DNA of 64,000 nucleotides from Arthrobacter sp. C9C5 (GCF_013359735.1 NZ_JABFMX010000002.1:116261-180260); one strand, 5' to 3'; counted from the first letter of the stretch, positions 8,812 through 18,989 are shown. The notes: a model not told the origin generated them from the sequence alone. Numbers and translations are program-made.

Positions 8812-9018
8812 CTAGTTGTTCCAGGCGCGGACGTTGTTACCCAGCTCGGTGAACCAGGCGCTCAGCTGGTTTCCGAAGACGGTGACGCCGCCAATAACGG
8901 CGAAGGCGATGAACGCGACCAGCAGCGAGTATTCCGTGGCGGTGGCGCCCTTTTCGGATTCGAGCTTGTCCTTGATGCCGGCGACAAAGGCGAGCATTGA
9001 GACCATGAGACCAGTCAT
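8812..9018 (-). CDS. flp: Flp-type pilin (copy 1)
   Basis: A 68-residue Flp pilin. EKGATATEYSLL gives the cleavage between G24 and A25 with Glu29-Tyr30 at mature positions 5 and 6, then a hydrophobic helix and a short C-terminus without cysteine. An AAAGGA ribosome site precedes the ATG at 9018. It is the first pilin gene of the main operon and probably encodes the principal subunit. The 110-nt gap to tadE and the strong initiation site would suit high expression. Copy 2 (1457-1684) differs in its leader and tail. Confidence 0.92.
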   Translation of the reverse strand: MTGLMVSMLAFVAGIKDKLESEKGATATEYSLLVAFIAFAVIGGVTVFGNQLSAWFTELGNNVRAWNN

Positions 9019-9285
9019 TGTAAAAGTCCTTTTCCAGAGTTTCGAATAGTTTTACGAAGCTCCAGCAAATCCCCTTGCTATCTGATGGGGCTTCGTTGGG
9101 ACAACATTTGCACGCCGATTAACGGCACTGCAATGGCTTCGACTACTCGACTTCTGAGGACGAAATGAGGGGTTTACTCATGGCCTCCGGAGAGGTGTAC
9201 TCAGTTTTTTCTGGCGGCGCGATAACAACTACTTGGTTTTATAAGTCCGCTTACTGGTTCGCCCGCAGGTGGGGCGGGGGAGGGG

Positions 9286-9951
9286 CTACGCCGTGAGCAG
9301 GATGACGATCAGGGCGGCGGCCAGCATGGAAGGCCCGAAGGCCACTTCGGTGGGCTTATTTCCGCGGTTCTTGAAGACGAGGGCCGCGGAAACCAGGCCG
9401 CCGGCCACAAAGCCTAGGGCACCGCCATAGAACAGCTGGGTCCAGCCCAAGTAGCCTAAGTACAGGCCCAGCGGCGCAGCGAGCTTAACATCGCCCATTC
9501 CGAGGCCCTTGGGGCTGATGAGGGCCAAGATGAAGTAGAAAAAGAAGAGAATGACGCCGCCGGCGAGGGCACGGGCCAGCTTTTCCCAACCTCCAAGTGC
9601 TACCGAGGCCCCTGCGAGCAGCAGGATGCCGGCTCCCAGCAGGGGGATAACCAGACGGTTGGGCAGCAAATGGTGAATAACATCAATTCGCGCTAACTGG
9701 ACGCCTATAACCGCTAGGAAAATATAGGCCGGCAGTTCCGGTGAAGCGCCGAAACGCCACGCCAGCAGCGCGCAGAGCGCGGCAGCGGCCAGGGCCGCCG
9801 TCGTCCTCCCTGCAAGGGTGGGATGCGGCGTCAACTGCGGCAATGTCCGCCGAACGACTACGTCGGCGAGCAGCCCGAGGCACAGGCCGCCGGCGGCGAT
9901 TCCCGCGAGGAACAGCAACGGCGCGGAACCTGCAAGGGCGGGATCGGGCAC
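9286..9951 (-). CDS. tadV: Prepilin peptidase TadV/CpaA (A24 aspartic peptidase)
   Basis: A 221-residue polytopic membrane protein with the two A24 catalytic aspartates in context: D90 in ARIDVIHHLLPNR and D154 in GMGDVKLA. It probably cleaves the Flp, TadE and possibly TadG precursors after Gly. A GTG start at 9951 is chosen because a strong GGAGG lies 5 nt upstream; an ATG at 10020 would add 23 residues of non-membrane sequence. It is the first gene of the locus in transcription order, separated from flp by 334 nt, so it may have its own promoter. Confidence 0.9.
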   Translation of the reverse strand: MPDPALAGSAPLLFLAGIAAGGLCLGLLADVVVRRTLPQLTPHPTLAGRTTAALAAAALCALLAWRFGASPELPAYIFLAVIGVQLARIDVIHHLLPNRLVIPLLGAGILLLAGASVALGGWEKLARALAGGVILFFFYFILALISPKGLGMGDVKLAAPLGLYLGYLGWTQLFYGGALGFVAGGLVSAALVFKNRGNKPTEVAFGPSMLAAALIVILLTA

Positions 9952-10259
9952 GGGACCTCCAGGAACGCGGCGGACTGGAACTGAACGGCACGCAGGGCTG
10001 CATGCCACCGGACACCCCATTTTGACCCACGACCCCGGCTTCCGCTATTCTTGGTAGTCGTTGTGCGTGTCCTATCTCGATGATGCGTGCCCGCTTGAGA
10101 ATCCGGTTGCAGGATAGCTACTCAACGTGCACATTCGAGACCACAGGATGACTGGTTACATGGAGCCCTCACCTCTGTTCCGGTAGCGCATAGATAGTAG
10201 GTGCACCTTTTGCGTGACGCCTAAAACAAGAACGCCAGAACAAGAACGAGGCAAACACC

Positions 10260-10703
10260 GTGCGTACGTACACCCCGAAGCCCGGCGATATCAACCGCCA
10301 GTGGCACGTCATTGACGCCACCGACGTTGTCCTTGGTCGTCTCGCCAGCCAGACCGCAATCCTGCTGCGCGGCAAGCACAAGGCCACCTTTGCGTCCCAC
10401 ATGGACATGGGCGACTTCGTCATCATCATCAACGCTGAAAAGGTCGCCCTCACCGGTGCCAAACTGGAGCAGAAGCGCGCATACCGCCACTCCGGTTACC
10501 CGGGCGGCCTGACCTCCGTCAACTACGCGGAGCTGCTGGAATCCAACCCGGTCCGCGCCGTGGAGAAGGCCATCAAGGGCATGCTCCCGAAGAACTCCCT
10601 CGCTGCTCAGCAGCTGGGCAAGCTGAAGGTTTACCGCGGTGCCGAGCACCCGCACGCCGCCCAGCAGCCCAAGACTTTCGAAATCACCCAGGTCGCCCAG
10701 TAG
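10260..10703 (+). CDS. rplM: 50S ribosomal protein L13
   Basis: A 147-residue L13, full length for the family, with the conserved motifs [41 protein letters not shown] and the C-terminal VYRGAEHPH. It starts at a GTG. It binds 23S rRNA early in 50S assembly and is co-transcribed with rpsI 36 nt downstream. The preceding 239-nt spacer lies divergent to the Tad locus and contains no gene. Confidence 0.98.
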   Translation: MRTYTPKPGDINRQWHVIDATDVVLGRLASQTAILLRGKHKATFASHMDMGDFVIIINAEKVALTGAKLEQKRAYRHSGYPGGLTSVNYAELLESNPVRAVEKAIKGMLPKNSLAAQQLGKLKVYRGAEHPHAAQQPKTFEITQVAQ

Positions 10704-10739
10704 TCCTGGCCACCAACCAACTTTTTATCAAGGAGAATC

Positions 10740-11249
10740 GTGGCTCAGAACGAAGAACTGACCACCGAAGCCGTTGAGGCTGAGGAAAACCTGACCAGCT
10801 ACACCTCGGAAAGCGGAGCTGCTGACGCGGCTGCGCCGAAGAAGGAACGTCCGGCACTGACCGTCGCCGGCGCAGCTGTTGGCCGCCGCAAGGAAGCCGT
10901 TGCACGCGTTCGCGTTGTGCCGGGCTCCGGCAAGTGGACCATCAACGGCCGCGAGCTGTCGAACTACTTCCCGAACAAGCTGCACCAGCAGGACGTCAAC
11001 GAGCCCTTCAAGATCCTCGATCTCGAAGGCGCCTACGACGTTATTGCCCGCATCCACGGCGGTGGCCCCTCCGGCCAGGCCGGCGCACTGCGCCTCGGCA
11101 TCGCCCGTTCGCTGAACGAGATCGACGTCGACAACAACCGCGCCACGCTGAAGAAGGCCGGCTACCTTACCCGTGACGCACGCGTCATCGAGCGTAAGAA
11201 GGCTGGTCTCAAGAAGGCACGTAAGGCTCAGCAGTACTCCAAGCGCTAA
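10740..11249 (+). CDS. rpsI: 30S ribosomal protein S9
   Basis: A 169-residue S9. The core ([23 protein letters not shown]) is preceded by an acidic N-terminal extension of about 40 residues, common in actinobacterial S9. The C-terminus ends [12 protein letters not shown], the basic tail that reaches the P-site tRNA. The GTG start follows AAGGAGAATC. A strong hairpin terminator follows at once, so the operon is rplM-rpsI. Confidence 0.98.
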   Translation: MAQNEELTTEAVEAEENLTSYTSESGAADAAAPKKERPALTVAGAAVGRRKEAVARVRVVPGSGKWTINGRELSNYFPNKLHQQDVNEPFKILDLEGAYDVIARIHGGGPSGQAGALRLGIARSLNEIDVDNNRATLKKAGYLTRDARVIERKKAGLKKARKAQQYSKR

Positions 11250-11259
11250 ACACGCTCAA

Positions 11260-11298
11260 CCGGAAGCCCGTCCCGCATTCTGCGGGGCGGGTTTCCGG
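11260..11298 (+). terminator. Terminator of rplM-rpsI
   Basis: The arms 11260-11277 and 11281-11298 form an 18-bp stem (with G-U pairs) around a TTC loop, followed by CGTTT. It lies 11 nt after the rpsI stop. Confidence 0.88.
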
Positions 11299-11349
11299 CG
11301 TTTAACGGGTATCCGACGGTCCGAGACAGGACCCGGGCCCGTGATCGAC

Positions 11350-11363
11350 TAAACTTGGGCACG
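11350..11363 (+). promoter_or_regulatory. Leaderless-type -10 box for glmM
   Basis: TAAACT at 11350-11355 ends 8 nt before the glmM ATG at 11364, with no ribosome-binding site between. Transcription would start at or next to the start codon. Confidence 0.6.
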
Positions 11364-12725
11364 ATGTCTAGATTATTTGGAACAGATGGTGTCCGGGGCC
11401 TGGCTAATGGCCTACTGACCGCAGAGTTGGCGTTGCAGCTGGCGCAAGCCGCCGCCGTCGTGCTCGGCCACGACCGCAACACCAACGGCAACAGGCCGCG
11501 CGCCGTCGTTGCCCGCGACCCGCGGGCCAGCGGCGAGTTCCTCGCGGCCGCCGTGGAGGCCGGGCTCTCCAGCTCAGGCATCGACGTCTACGACGCCGGC
11601 GTGCTGCCGACGCCGGCCGCCGCGTACCTCGTCGCCGACCTCGACGCCGACTTCGGCGTGATGATCTCCGCCTCCCACAACCCGGCCCCGGACAACGGCA
11701 TCAAGTTCTTTGCCCGCGGCGGCCAGAAGCTCCCCGATGACGTCGAGGACGCGATCGAGGAACAGCTGAGCAAGGAGCCGTACCGCCCGGTCGGTGGCGA
11801 AGTTGGCCGCATCCAGCGGTTCTCCGACGCGGAAGACCGCTACATCGTGCACCTCCTGGGCACCCTCCCGCACCGCCTGGACGGCCTCAAGGTGGTCCTG
11901 GACTGCGCACATGGCGCCGCCAGCGGTTGCTCGCCCCAGGTCTTCAAGACCGCCGGCGCCGAGGTGATACTGATCGGCGCCGACCCGGACGGCCTCAACA
12001 TCAACGACGGGGTGGGCTCAACGCACCTCGGCCCGTTGAAGCAGGCGGTCCTGGACTACGGGGCAGACCTTGGCATCGCTCACGATGGCGACGCTGACCG
12101 TTGCCTAGCCGTGGACCACGAAGGCAACGAGGTCGACGGCGACGAGATCATGGCCATCCTTGCCGTGGCCCTCAAGGAATCCGGGAAGCTCAAGGATGAC
12201 GTCCTGGTTGCCACCGTGATGAGCAACCTCGGACTCAAGATCGCCCTGCGCGAGGCGGGCATCAGCCTCCGCGAGACCGGGGTAGGCGACCGCTACGTGC
12301 TGGAAGGCATGCGCGAAGGCGGCTTCAACCTCGGCGGCGAGCAGTCCGGCCACGTCATCTTCGCCGACTACGCCACCACCGGCGACGGCGTCCTGACGGG
12401 TCTGCAGCTTGCCGCCCAGGTGGCGCTGACCGGCCGGCCGCTCAAGGACCTGGCCACGGTCATGACCAAACTCCCGCAGGTGCTGATCAACGTCAAGGGC
12501 GTCGACCGCAGCCGGGTCAAGGGTGACGAAACCGTGGCCGAAGCCGTGGCCCGGGCCGAGGCACGTCTGGGCGACACAGGTCGCGTGCTGCTGCGTCCGT
12601 CCGGGACCGAACCCGTCGTCCGGGTGATGGTGGAAGCCGCGGACCAGGACACTGCCCAGGAAGTTGCCGAAGGCCTGGCCCAGGTGGTCCGGACTGAGCT
12701 TGCCCTGGCCCTGATCGCCGACTGA
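11364..12725 (+). CDS. glmM: Phosphoglucosamine mutase GlmM
   Basis: A 453-residue alpha-D-phosphohexomutase that converts glucosamine 6-phosphate to glucosamine 1-phosphate for UDP-GlcNAc and peptidoglycan. Visible signatures are [12 protein letters not shown] at the N-terminus, the phosphoserine loop [12 protein letters not shown] (Ser104), the Mg-binding DGDADRC, sugar-binding GGEQSGH, and the phosphate-binding [12 protein letters not shown] near the C-terminus. The ATG at 11364 is chosen over a TTG nine bases upstream. It lies close to glmS, the preceding enzyme of the pathway. Confidence 0.97.
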   Translation: MSRLFGTDGVRGLANGLLTAELALQLAQAAAVVLGHDRNTNGNRPRAVVARDPRASGEFLAAAVEAGLSSSGIDVYDAGVLPTPAAAYLVADLDADFGVMISASHNPAPDNGIKFFARGGQKLPDDVEDAIEEQLSKEPYRPVGGEVGRIQRFSDAEDRYIVHLLGTLPHRLDGLKVVLDCAHGAASGCSPQVFKTAGAEVILIGADPDGLNINDGVGSTHLGPLKQAVLDYGADLGIAHDGDADRCLAVDHEGNEVDGDEIMAILAVALKESGKLKDDVLVATVMSNLGLKIALREAGISLRETGVGDRYVLEGMREGGFNLGGEQSGHVIFADYATTGDGVLTGLQLAAQVALTGRPLKDLATVMTKLPQVLINVKGVDRSRVKGDETVAEAVARAEARLGDTGRVLLRPSGTEPVVRVMVEAADQDTAQEVAEGLAQVVRTELALALIAD

Positions 12726-12740
12726 CTTCAAGAACGCAAG

Positions 12741-12776
12741 AAGGTGGCCCGTTTCCATGAGGAAGCGGGCCACCTT
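12741..12776. terminator. Bidirectional terminator between glmM and mscL
   Basis: The arms 12741-12756 and 12761-12776 form a 16-bp stem (one G-U) with an ATGA loop, in the convergent 66-nt gap. It could serve both genes. Confidence 0.85.
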
Positions 12777-12791
12777 CAGTTGGCCCGGAAG

Positions 12792-13181
12792 TTAGCGGGT
12801 GGTGCGGTTCAGGGCGTCGCGGATCTCGGTGAGCAGGGCGATCTGTGGGTCCTCGGCCGATTCCTCCTTGACGTCCGGGTTGATGCCCAGCCGGCGGTTG
12901 CGGCGTTCAATCATGTGGTTCATCGGCAGGATCACCACGAAGTAGATGGCAGCCGCAATCAGCACGAACGAGATGATGCTGGAGATGACGGAGCCGTACT
13001 TGAAACCCTCCCAGGCCATTTCCTCGATGCCTTTGGCGTTGAAGAGCAGGCCGATGAGGGGCGTGAGGAGTCCTTCCACGATTGAGGTCACGACGGCGCC
13101 GAAGGCGGCACCCATGACGACGGCGACGGCAAGGTCTACGACGTTGCCCTTCATGATGAAATTCCTGAATCCGGTCAGCAT
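12792..13181 (-). CDS. mscL: Large-conductance mechanosensitive channel MscL
   Basis: A 129-residue MscL with N-terminus MLTGFRNFIMKGNVVDLAVAVVMGAAFG. This is the amphipathic S1 helix and the Gly/Ala-rich TM1 that lines the gate. TM2 is VLIAAAIYFVVILPMNHMIERR, and the C-terminal helix ends in LLTEIRDALN. It opens under membrane tension to release solutes during osmotic downshock. The ATG at 13181 is preferred over a GTG three codons upstream because MscL proteins begin at this position. Confidence 0.96.
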   Translation of the reverse strand: MLTGFRNFIMKGNVVDLAVAVVMGAAFGAVVTSIVEGLLTPLIGLLFNAKGIEEMAWEGFKYGSVISSIISFVLIAAAIYFVVILPMNHMIERRNRRLGINPDVKEESAEDPQIALLTEIRDALNRTTR

Positions 13182-13211
13182 GGACACCACGGTAGCCCGG
13201 GCCCGGCAGGC

Positions 13212-14099
13212 TCAGCGGTAGGCCGGGGCCGCTTCCAGCCCAAAGTACTCCTCAAGGGTGGCGATGCCGCGCTTGTGCATGTCGCCCGCGGCCTCGGCGC
13301 CGATGTAGCGCAGGTGCCACGGCTCGTAGAAGTAGCCGGTGACCGGGTGGGCCATCCAGGGGTAGCGGACCACGAAGCCGAAGCGGTGCGCATTGGCCTT
13401 GGCCCACACGGCGGCCGGCTGTTCCGCGAAGCAGGGCTGGAAGCTGCATGCCCCTCCGCCGTCGCCGATATCGAAGGACCAGCCCGTCTGGTGCTCGGAG
13501 TATCCGGGCCGGGCGGAGGCGGTGTCCGCCTCGGCGCGCCCCCGGGAGTTCGCGTAGCCGTTGTAGGTGGCCCTCTGGGTGGCGTAGGAGCGGTAGCCGC
13601 TCGCCAGGGTCAGGACCACGCCGTCCGCCGCGGCGGCTGCAAACATCCGTTCGGCAGCTGCCGCCGTCGTGCTGTTCAGCTGCGCGGCCTCGCCGGAGAC
13701 CGCCAGCCTGACGGCCGGCTGCACGAGGTCGGGCGGAACGAACGTCGCGGGGGAGAGCGGTCGGTGTTTGTTCACCACAACCCACGGGCTCGCAGGGTCC
13801 GTCAGGGAATGCTTCCGGGCCGGCCCGGACGTCGCAGCCGCGGAGGCTGACGGCGCGACGCCGGGCGGGGGAGTGGTGGCGGGGCTGGCCGTGCCCGCGG
13901 ACGTGGCCGTCGTCGTTGGCGAGCCGGAGGCGGAAGCCGAAGGGGAGGAACCCTCAGTTGGCACAGCCGTGCCGGAGGGGCGCTGCGCCACGTCGCTGGC
14001 CGGGCTACAGCCGGACACGGCGGCCAGGACGGCCAGGGCCGTCCCCACGGCGAGCAGGCGCCCGAACGTCCGCCGGCTCGGAGTTTCCTGGCCCGGCAC
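13212..14099 (-). CDS. VanY-like D-Ala-D-Ala carboxypeptidase lipoprotein (M15B)
   Basis: A roughly 295-residue exported lipoprotein. The N-terminal hydrophobic segment ends in the lipobox LAAVSGC. A Ser/Thr/Ala/Pro-rich linker of about 70 residues follows, then an M15B peptidase domain with SGYRSYATQ, the zinc motif SEHQTGWSFDIG, and EPWHLRYIG. It probably trims D-Ala from peptidoglycan stem peptides on the outer face of the membrane. The start is uncertain: GTG at 14099 is used, and GTG at 14123 is also possible. It lies 29 nt after coaA on the same strand. No vancomycin-resistance genes are nearby, so a housekeeping wall role is more likely than resistance. Confidence 0.86.
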   Translation of the reverse strand: MPGQETPSRRTFGRLLAVGTALAVLAAVSGCSPASDVAQRPSGTAVPTEGSSPSASASGSPTTTATSAGTASPATTPPPGVAPSASAAATSGPARKHSLTDPASPWVVVNKHRPLSPATFVPPDLVQPAVRLAVSGEAAQLNSTTAAAAERMFAAAAADGVVLTLASGYRSYATQRATYNGYANSRGRAEADTASARPGYSEHQTGWSFDIGDGGGACSFQPCFAEQPAAVWAKANAHRFGFVVRYPWMAHPVTGYFYEPWHLRYIGAEAAGDMHKRGIATLEEYFGLEAAPAYR

Positions 14100-14128
14100 A
14101 GCGCCGGCGCAGTGGTGGCACACCCGTG

Positions 14129-15097
14129 CTAGACCTTGCGCAGCAGCATGCGGCGGATGGAGTGGTCGGCGTCCTTGGTGAGCACCAGCTGGGCCCGGCC
14201 ACGGGTGGGGAGGACATTTTCCTCCAGGTTCGGCTCGTTGATGCGCTTCCAGATGTCCCGGGCGGTCTGCTCGGCCTCCGAATCGGAGAGCGTCGCATAG
14301 CGGTGGAAGTAGGACTCCGGCTGCGCGAAGGCCGTGGTGCGCAGCTTGCGGAACCGGTCCACGTACCACTCCTCGATATATGAGGTTTTCGCGTCCACGT
14401 AGATGGAAAAGTCGAAGAAGTCGCTCAAAGCCAGGCCCTGCCGGCCGTCGTGCCGCGGGCGTGCCGGGGCCAGGACGTTGAGGCCCTCGACAATCAGCAC
14501 GTCCGGCCGGCGGACCACGACTTCCTTGCCCGGAACGATGTCGTACGTAACGTGCGAGTACCAGGGGGCGCGCACTTCCTCGGCCCCGCCCTTGACCTCG
14601 CTCACGAAGCGCAGCAGCGCGCGGCGGTCGTAGGACTCCGGAAACCCCTTGCGCTCCAGGAGTTGACGGCGCTTGAGTTCGGCGAGGGGGTAGAGGAAAC
14701 CGTCGGTGGTGATCAGCTCGACGTTCGGGGTGCCGGGCCAGCGCCGCAGCATTTCACGCAGCACGCGGGCGATGGTCGATTTACCCACGGCCACGGAGCC
14801 GGCCACGCCGATCACGAACGGGGTGCGCTGGGTTTTCTCGCCCAGGAAGGTCGTGGTGGCCGCGTGGAGCTGGTTGGCGGCCTCAACGTAGAGGTGCAGC
14901 AGCCGGGACAGCGGGAGGTAGACCTCGCGGACCTCCTTCATGTCCAGGGGGTCGCCCAGGCCGCGGAGGCGGAGCACGTCCTCTTCGTTGAGGGGCTGCT
15001 CCATCTGGGCAGCGAGCCGGGACCAGGTCTGCCGGTCCAGCTCAACGAACGGGGAGACGCCCTCGCCGTTCGCTTCGTTGCGTTGCAAAGTCACCAT
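14129..15097 (-). CDS. coaA: Pantothenate kinase CoaA (type I)
   Basis: A 322-residue type I pantothenate kinase that catalyses the first, rate-setting step of coenzyme A synthesis. The P-loop is [17 protein letters not shown]. Other family sequences are [27 protein letters not shown] and [10 protein letters not shown]. The start is placed at the ATG at 15097 ([13 protein letters not shown]), because upstream sequence is not conserved in type and would run into the divergent glmS promoter. The length matches the family. Confidence 0.95.
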   Translation of the reverse strand: MVTLQRNEANGEGVSPFVELDRQTWSRLAAQMEQPLNEEDVLRLRGLGDPLDMKEVREVYLPLSRLLHLYVEAANQLHAATTTFLGEKTQRTPFVIGVAGSVAVGKSTIARVLREMLRRWPGTPNVELITTDGFLYPLAELKRRQLLERKGFPESYDRRALLRFVSEVKGGAEEVRAPWYSHVTYDIVPGKEVVVRRPDVLIVEGLNVLAPARPRHDGRQGLALSDFFDFSIYVDAKTSYIEEWYVDRFRKLRTTAFAQPESYFHRYATLSDSEAEQTARDIWKRINEPNLEENVLPTRGRAQLVLTKDADHSIRRMLLRKV

Positions 15098-15202
15098 AGA
15101 GATTCTGCCCTTGACAACGCCCAGAGCGAAATGGACACCCCGCCAGCCGCCAGCGGCGGGCCCGGACCGGCACATCCTACGTCGGACGACCGGGAAACCG
15201 GT

Positions 15203-15215
15203 TAGGCTTATGTCC
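15203..15215 (+). promoter_or_regulatory. Leaderless-type -10 box for glmS
   Basis: TAGGCT at 15203-15208 is followed by a 7-nt spacer and the glmS ATG at 15216. No ribosome-binding site is visible. Confidence 0.55.
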
Positions 15216-17108
15216 ATGTGCGGAATCGTTGGATATGTAGGCCGCTCGGCTGGCCGGGTAAATACTGAACACAAAGCCCTGGACGTTGTCCTGGAAGGAT
15301 TGCGGCGCCTGGAGTACCGCGGCTATGACTCCGCCGGGATCGCGGTCGTCGCGGACGGTGCCATTTCATCCCGCAAGAAGTCGGGGAAACTGAGCAACCT
15401 GATCGCCGAGCTGGAGGCACACCCGCTGCCGGACGCCCTCACCGGCATCGGGCACACCCGCTGGGCTACCCACGGCGGCCCCACGGACCTGAACGCGCAC
15501 CCGCACCTGTCCGACGGCGGCAAGCTGGCGCTCATCCACAACGGCATCATCGAAAACTTCGCGGAATTGAAGCAGGAGCTGGTCGCCAAAGGCGTGACCT
15601 TCCTCTCCGAGACGGACACCGAGGTGGCCGCCGCGCTGATCGGTGACATCTACCGCAACCAGCTCGGCGGCGACAACGCCAGTGGCGGCCTGACCCGGGC
15701 CATGGAACTGGCCTGCCAGCGCCTCGAAGGCGCCTTTACGCTGCTCGCCGTGCACGCCGACCAGCCCGACGTCGTCGTGGCCGCCCGCCGCAACTCCCCG
15801 CTCGTGGTGGGTCTGGGTGAGGGCGAGAACTTCCTCGGCTCCGACGTCTCCGGCTTCATCGACTACACGCGCCGCGCCGTCGAGCTGGGCCAGGACCAGA
15901 TCGTCACCATCACCGCCGATACCGTCGCGATCACCGACTTCTTCGGCGCCCCGGCCGAGGGCAAGGAATATTACGTCAACTGGGATCCCGCTTCCGCCGA
16001 GAAGGGCGGCTTCCCGTCCTTCATGGAAAAGGAAATCCACGACCAGCCGGACGCCGTGCTGCAGACCCTGCTGGGCCGTTCCGACGTCGACGGCAAACTG
16101 ACCCTCGATGAGCTCCGGATCGACACGGAGCTGCTCAAGAGCGTTGACAAGATCATCGTCCTGGCCTGCGGCACGTCCGCTTACGCCGGCCAGGTCGCGA
16201 AGTACGCGATCGAACGCTGGTGCCGGATCCCCACCGAGGTCGAACTCTCGCACGAGTTCCGCTACCGCGATCCGATTGTGGACGCCAACACCCTGATCGT
16301 TTCCATCTCGCAGTCCGGCGAGACCATGGACACGCTGATGGCTGTTCGGTACGCCAAGGAACAGGGCGCCAAGACGGTGTCCATCTGCAACACCAACGGC
16401 TCCACCATCCCGCGCGAGTCCGACGCCGTGCTGTACACGCACGCCGGTCCGGAAATCGCGGTGGCTTCCACCAAGGCGTTCCTCGCCCAGATCGCGGCCG
16501 CCTACCTGCTGGGCCTGTATTTGGCACAGCTGCGCGGAAACAAGTTCCAGGGCGAGATCAAGGACATCCTCGCTGACCTGGGCAAGATCCCGGCCAAGAT
16601 CCAGCAGATCCTGGACAACGCCGACGCGATCAAGAAACTCGGCCACGACATGGTGGACGCCAAGTCCGTGCTGTTCCTGGGCCGCCACGTCGGCTTCCCG
16701 GTTGCCATGGAGGGCGCGCTCAAGCTCAAGGAGCTCGCCTACATCCACGCCGAAGGCTTCGCCGCCGGCGAGCTCAAGCACGGCCCGATCGCCCTGATCG
16801 AGGAAGGCCAGCCGGTATTCGTCGTTGTCCCGTCGCCCCGGGGCCGCGACTCGCTGCACGCCAAGGTCGTCTCCAACATCCAGGAGGTCCGCGCCCGCGG
16901 CGCCAAGACGATCGTGATCGCGGAGGAGGGTGACGAAGCGGTGAAGGCCTACGCCGAGCACGTCATCTACATCCCGGAGACCCCGACCCTCCTGGCCCCG
17001 CTGCTGTCCACCGTGCCCCTGCAGATCTTCGCGCTGGCCCTCGCCAGCGCCAAGGGCTACGACGTGGACCAGCCGCGGAACCTGGCCAAGAGCGTGACCG
17101 TAGAATAG
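15216..17108 (+). CDS. glmS: Glutamine-fructose-6-phosphate aminotransferase GlmS
   Basis: A 630-residue GlmS. The N-terminal glutaminase begins MCGIVGYVG, with Cys2 as the nucleophile once Met is removed, and contains [15 protein letters not shown] and HNGIIEN. The C-terminal half has two SIS domains ([37 protein letters not shown]) and ends NLAKSVTVE, the family C-terminus. It makes glucosamine 6-phosphate from fructose 6-phosphate and glutamine. The ATG at 15216 is used because the Cys must follow Met; an ATG two codons upstream would bury it. acpS follows after 4 nt. Confidence 0.97.
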   Translation: MCGIVGYVGRSAGRVNTEHKALDVVLEGLRRLEYRGYDSAGIAVVADGAISSRKKSGKLSNLIAELEAHPLPDALTGIGHTRWATHGGPTDLNAHPHLSDGGKLALIHNGIIENFAELKQELVAKGVTFLSETDTEVAAALIGDIYRNQLGGDNASGGLTRAMELACQRLEGAFTLLAVHADQPDVVVAARRNSPLVVGLGEGENFLGSDVSGFIDYTRRAVELGQDQIVTITADTVAITDFFGAPAEGKEYYVNWDPASAEKGGFPSFMEKEIHDQPDAVLQTLLGRSDVDGKLTLDELRIDTELLKSVDKIIVLACGTSAYAGQVAKYAIERWCRIPTEVELSHEFRYRDPIVDANTLIVSISQSGETMDTLMAVRYAKEQGAKTVSICNTNGSTIPRESDAVLYTHAGPEIAVASTKAFLAQIAAAYLLGLYLAQLRGNKFQGEIKDILADLGKIPAKIQQILDNADAIKKLGHDMVDAKSVLFLGRHVGFPVAMEGALKLKELAYIHAEGFAAGELKHGPIALIEEGQPVFVVVPSPRGRDSLHAKVVSNIQEVRARGAKTIVIAEEGDEAVKAYAEHVIYIPETPTLLAPLLSTVPLQIFALALASAKGYDVDQPRNLAKSVTVE

Positions 17109-17112
17109 CCGC

Positions 17113-17460
17113 ATGATTGTTGGCATTGGCGTAGACGTCGTAGACATTGAGCGGTTCGGCCGGCAGCTTGAGCGCACCCCCGGGTTGCGCGACAGGCTGT
17201 TTGTCCCGGCAGAGCGGGAACTGAACACCCGGTCCCTGGCCGCGCGGTTCGCCGCCAAGGAGGCCGTGGCCAAGGTGCTCGGCGCGCCCGCCGGAATGAA
17301 CTGGCAGGACTGCTGGATCGGCCTGGACCAGAACGGCCCCACCGTCCAGGTCAAAGACACGGTACTGGCCGTGGCCGAGTCGAAAGGCGTCAAACGCTGG
17401 CACCTTTCAATCAGCCACGACGGCGGCATCGCCACCGCCACGGTGATCGCCGAAGGCTAA
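17113..17460 (+). CDS. acpS: Holo-[acyl-carrier-protein] synthase AcpS
   Basis: A 115-residue AcpS that transfers 4'-phosphopantetheine from CoA to acyl carrier protein. Motifs are [15 protein letters not shown] (metal-binding Asp) and [13 protein letters not shown] (Glu/Lys), with [17 protein letters not shown] at the end. It starts 4 nt after glmS and ends 5 nt before the next gene, so glmS-acpS-nnr probably form an operon. The length is normal. Confidence 0.95.
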   Translation: MIVGIGVDVVDIERFGRQLERTPGLRDRLFVPAERELNTRSLAARFAAKEAVAKVLGAPAGMNWQDCWIGLDQNGPTVQVKDTVLAVAESKGVKRWHLSISHDGGIATATVIAEG

Positions 17461-17465
17461 GCACC

Positions 17466-18989
17466 ATGATCAGCGCCTATACCGGTACCCACATTCGAGG
17501 CCTCGAGAAGCAACTCCTTGAGGCGAGTGCGGACCCCGGTATGGGCGCTGTTCTCATGCAGCGGGCCGCCTACGGGCTCGCCAACACCGTGATCCGGGAA
17601 CTCCAGCGCCGCGGACTGCGGCCCTACGGCTCCCGCGTCACCGTGCTCGCCGGCAAGGGCAACAACGGCGGCGACGGGCTCTACGCCGCGGCGCTGCTGG
17701 CCCGCCGGGGCCTGCGGACGACGGCGGTGCTCACCGCCGGAGAGGCCCATCCGGCCGGGCTGGCGGCGTTCCGCGCCGCCGGAGGCCGGGACACCGCCCT
17801 TAGCGACGGCAACGCCAGGGACCTGGCAGCAGACGCCGCCCGCGCCGACGTCGTCATTGACGCGGTCGTGGGAACCGGCGCCCAGGGCGGGCTGCGCGGC
17901 GCGGCCGGCACCCTGATCGAAGAGCTGCAGCGCAGCCGCCACGGGCTGGTGGTGGCCTGCGACATCCCCAGTGGCGTCGACGCCGACACCGGCGAAGCGC
18001 ACGCCCCCGTCCTGGCCGCGGACGTGACCGTGAGCTTCGGGGCGGCGAAGGCCGGCCTGCTCGCCGACCCTGGCGCGGACTTCACCGGCCGGCTCCGGTC
18101 CATCCCGATCGGCATCGAGGACGCGCTGACGCACCCGGAGCTGCGGCGCCTCGAAGCCGCGGACCTGGCCGCGCTGCTCCCGCAGCCCGGCCGCCGCTCG
18201 CACAAATACTCCCGGGGCGTGCTCGGCGTCGTGGCCGGATCCGCCCGCTACCCGGGGGCGGCCGTGCTCGCCTGCCGCGGCGCCCTGGCCGCGGGTGCCG
18301 GCATGGTCCGCTACGTGGGCCCGCCGGAGGTCGCGGACCTGGTCCGCCAGAGCTGCCCCGAAGTGGTGTGCGGCACGTCCGTCGCCGACGCGCACGTCCA
18401 GGCCTGGCTGCTCGGGCCGGGGCTCGACGACGGCGCCCACGAGCAGCTGGAGCGGGTTCGTGAGGCGGCAGCCGCCGGACTTCCCACGGTGGCCGACGCC
18501 GGTGCGCTACCGGCCCTGCCCCGCGACCTGTCCCCGCACACCGTGCTGACACCGCATGCCGGCGAGCTGGCCACCCTGCTGGAACGCTACGGCGCCGGCC
18601 CGGGCCGGACGGCCGTGGAGGACGCAACGCTCGCGGCCGTCCGGCAGGCCAGCGGGCTCAGCGGAGCGACAGTGCTGCTCAAGGGCGCAACCACCCTGGT
18701 GGCGGCCCCTTCGGGGGCGGTCTTCAGCCAGGCCGAGGCCAGCCCGTGGATGGCCACCGCCGGCAGCGGCGACGTTCTGGCCGGGGTGCTCGGCGCCCTG
18801 CTGGCACAGCTCCCGGAGGGCTCCGGTGCCTTCAGCGCCTTGGGGCTCGACGGGCCGGACCGGTGGGCCGCCGTCGCCGCGATGGCGGCCAGCCTGCACG
18901 GCCGCGCCGGAACAGCTGCCTCGAACGGCGGGCCGCTGACGGCGTCGGACATTGCCGAAGCCTTGCCGGAGGTCATCGCGAAGCTGTAA
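17466..18989 (+). CDS. nnr: Bifunctional NAD(P)H-hydrate epimerase / ADP-dependent dehydratase
   Basis: A 507-residue fusion. Residues 1-210 are the YjeF_N epimerase domain (GKGNNGGDGLYAAALLARRG, DIPSGVDADTG). Residues 220-507 are the ADP-dependent carbohydrate-kinase-like dehydratase (HKYSRGVLGVVAGSARYPGAA, LGPGLDDG, LTPHAGELATLL, AGSGDVLAGVLGALLAQ). Together they repair damaged hydrated NADH and NADPH. The fused form is common in actinobacteria. It starts 5 nt after acpS. No truncation is seen. Confidence 0.95.
   Translation: MISAYTGTHIRGLEKQLLEASADPGMGAVLMQRAAYGLANTVIRELQRRGLRPYGSRVTVLAGKGNNGGDGLYAAALLARRGLRTTAVLTAGEAHPAGLAAFRAAGGRDTALSDGNARDLAADAARADVVIDAVVGTGAQGGLRGAAGTLIEELQRSRHGLVVACDIPSGVDADTGEAHAPVLAADVTVSFGAAKAGLLADPGADFTGRLRSIPIGIEDALTHPELRRLEAADLAALLPQPGRRSHKYSRGVLGVVAGSARYPGAAVLACRGALAAGAGMVRYVGPPEVADLVRQSCPEVVCGTSVADAHVQAWLLGPGLDDGAHEQLERVREAAAAGLPTVADAGALPALPRDLSPHTVLTPHAGELATLLERYGAGPGRTAVEDATLAAVRQASGLSGATVLLKGATTLVAAPSGAVFSQAEASPWMATAGSGDVLAGVLGALLAQLPEGSGAFSALGLDGPDRWAAVAAMAASLHGRAGTAASNGGPLTASDIAEALPEVIAKL

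Noticed and set aside
10021..10259. Ribosomal leader or riboswitch before rplM
   Set aside because: No stable conserved hairpin could be recognised by eye; only short 5-bp pairings are present.
13212..14099. VanY-like protein as part of a vancomycin resistance cluster
   Set aside because: No VanS, VanR, VanH, VanA or VanX-like genes are adjacent; neighbours are housekeeping.
13212..14369. Longer version of the VanY-like gene starting at 14369
   Set aside because: The first 90 codons overlap coaA on the same strand and are compositional shadow; the signal peptide begins at about 14099.
14940..15215. N-terminal extension of glmS to 14940
   Set aside because: It crosses coaA antisense and would bury the catalytic Cys2 of the glutaminase domain.
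15366..17441. Very long minus-strand frame across glmS and acpS
   Set aside because: It is an antisense shadow of high-GC coding sequence, with low-complexity translation and no motif.
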